Positions 6,086 through 6,123 of a stretch of 6,123 nucleotides of DNA are shown piece by piece. Both the position numbers and the translations under genes were made by a program. Positions within the stretch are counted from its first letter, which is position 1. Every line of letters starts with the position of its first letter. Below the pieces are notes generated by a model. That model had not been told where the DNA came from, searched no databases, and saw only the letters and a list, made by a program, of their open reading frames with translations. The stretch comes from an uncultured Rhodopirellula sp. (GTDB lineage Bacteria; Planctomycetota; Planctomycetia; Pirellulales; Pirellulaceae), in the NCBI GenBank assembly GCA_913061385.1, contig CAJXTM010000262.1, positions 1-6,123 on the forward strand, read 5' to 3'.

Positions 6086-6123
6086 CTGTCTCTTATACAC
6101 ATCTGACGCTGCCGACGACTCCT
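6086..6123 (-). other. Nextera (Tn5) Read-1 side library adapter, not genomic
   Basis: Bases 6086-6118 are an exact reverse complement of the Nextera Read-1 transposase adapter: the 19-base Tn5 mosaic end at 6086-6104, then gacgctgccgacga. The last five bases (ctcct) sit where the i5 index would begin. The inward-facing pair with the left-end adapter marks the ends of library molecules or unclipped reads. It is not a natural transposon. Confidence 0.98.

Noticed and set aside
5885..6100. Minus-strand ORF of 71 aa beginning MYKRQ
   Set aside because: Its first codons are translated adapter (gtgtataagagacag in reverse), and the rest runs antisense through gspI and gspJ. It is an artefact.
20..6104. 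Inverted 19-base Tn5 mosaic ends flanking the whole insert, resembling a composite transposon
   Set aside because: Both ends continue into synthetic Nextera primer sequence, so they come from library preparation and not from a natural mobile element.

Overview
The window is one assembled fragment carrying a bacterial type II secretion system (T2SS) operon. All genes lie on the + strand in the order gspD-gspE-gspF-gspG-gspH-gspI-gspJ. Both ends are cut by sequencing-library adapters: a Nextera/Tn5 transposase adapter occupies about 1-38 and another about 6086-6123. The biological insert is therefore about 39-6085, and the first and last genes are truncated by the fragment and not by nature. 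No RNA gene, CRISPR array, insertion sequence or prophage was seen. The longest stretch without a gene is the 56-base gspE-gspF gap.

Layout: 39-1649 is the 3' part of the outer-membrane secretin gene gspD. 1652-3343 is the assembly ATPase gspE. 3344-3399 is a gap holding an inverted repeat and a T-run. 3400-4608 is the inner-membrane platform protein gspF. 4598-5050 is the major pseudopilin gspG, followed by the minor pseudopilins gspH (5037-5531), gspI (5512-5904) and the start of gspJ (5901-6085). From gspF onward every gene overlaps the next (11, 14, 20 and 4 bases), which suggests tight translational coupling.

How they work together: GspE hydrolyses ATP in the cytoplasm and, through GspF, drives assembly of a periplasmic pseudopilus. 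The pseudopilus is built mainly of GspG and capped by a GspH/I/J-type tip (normally with GspK). It moves folded exoproteins through the GspD channel in the outer membrane. GspC, K, L, M and the prepilin peptidase are not in the window and may lie beyond the cut ends.

Organism: a Gram-negative (diderm) bacterium with roughly balanced base composition. The large Gly/Ser/Asn-rich insertion in the secretin and the general protein style recall aquatic Planctomycetota, but this is an impression from memory and is unproven. I found no evidence of an undescribed system. The points most worth attention are the adapter contamination, the start sites of gspE, gspH and gspI, the long secretin insertion, the Ala at the prepilin cleavage site of GspG, and the inverted repeat before gspF.
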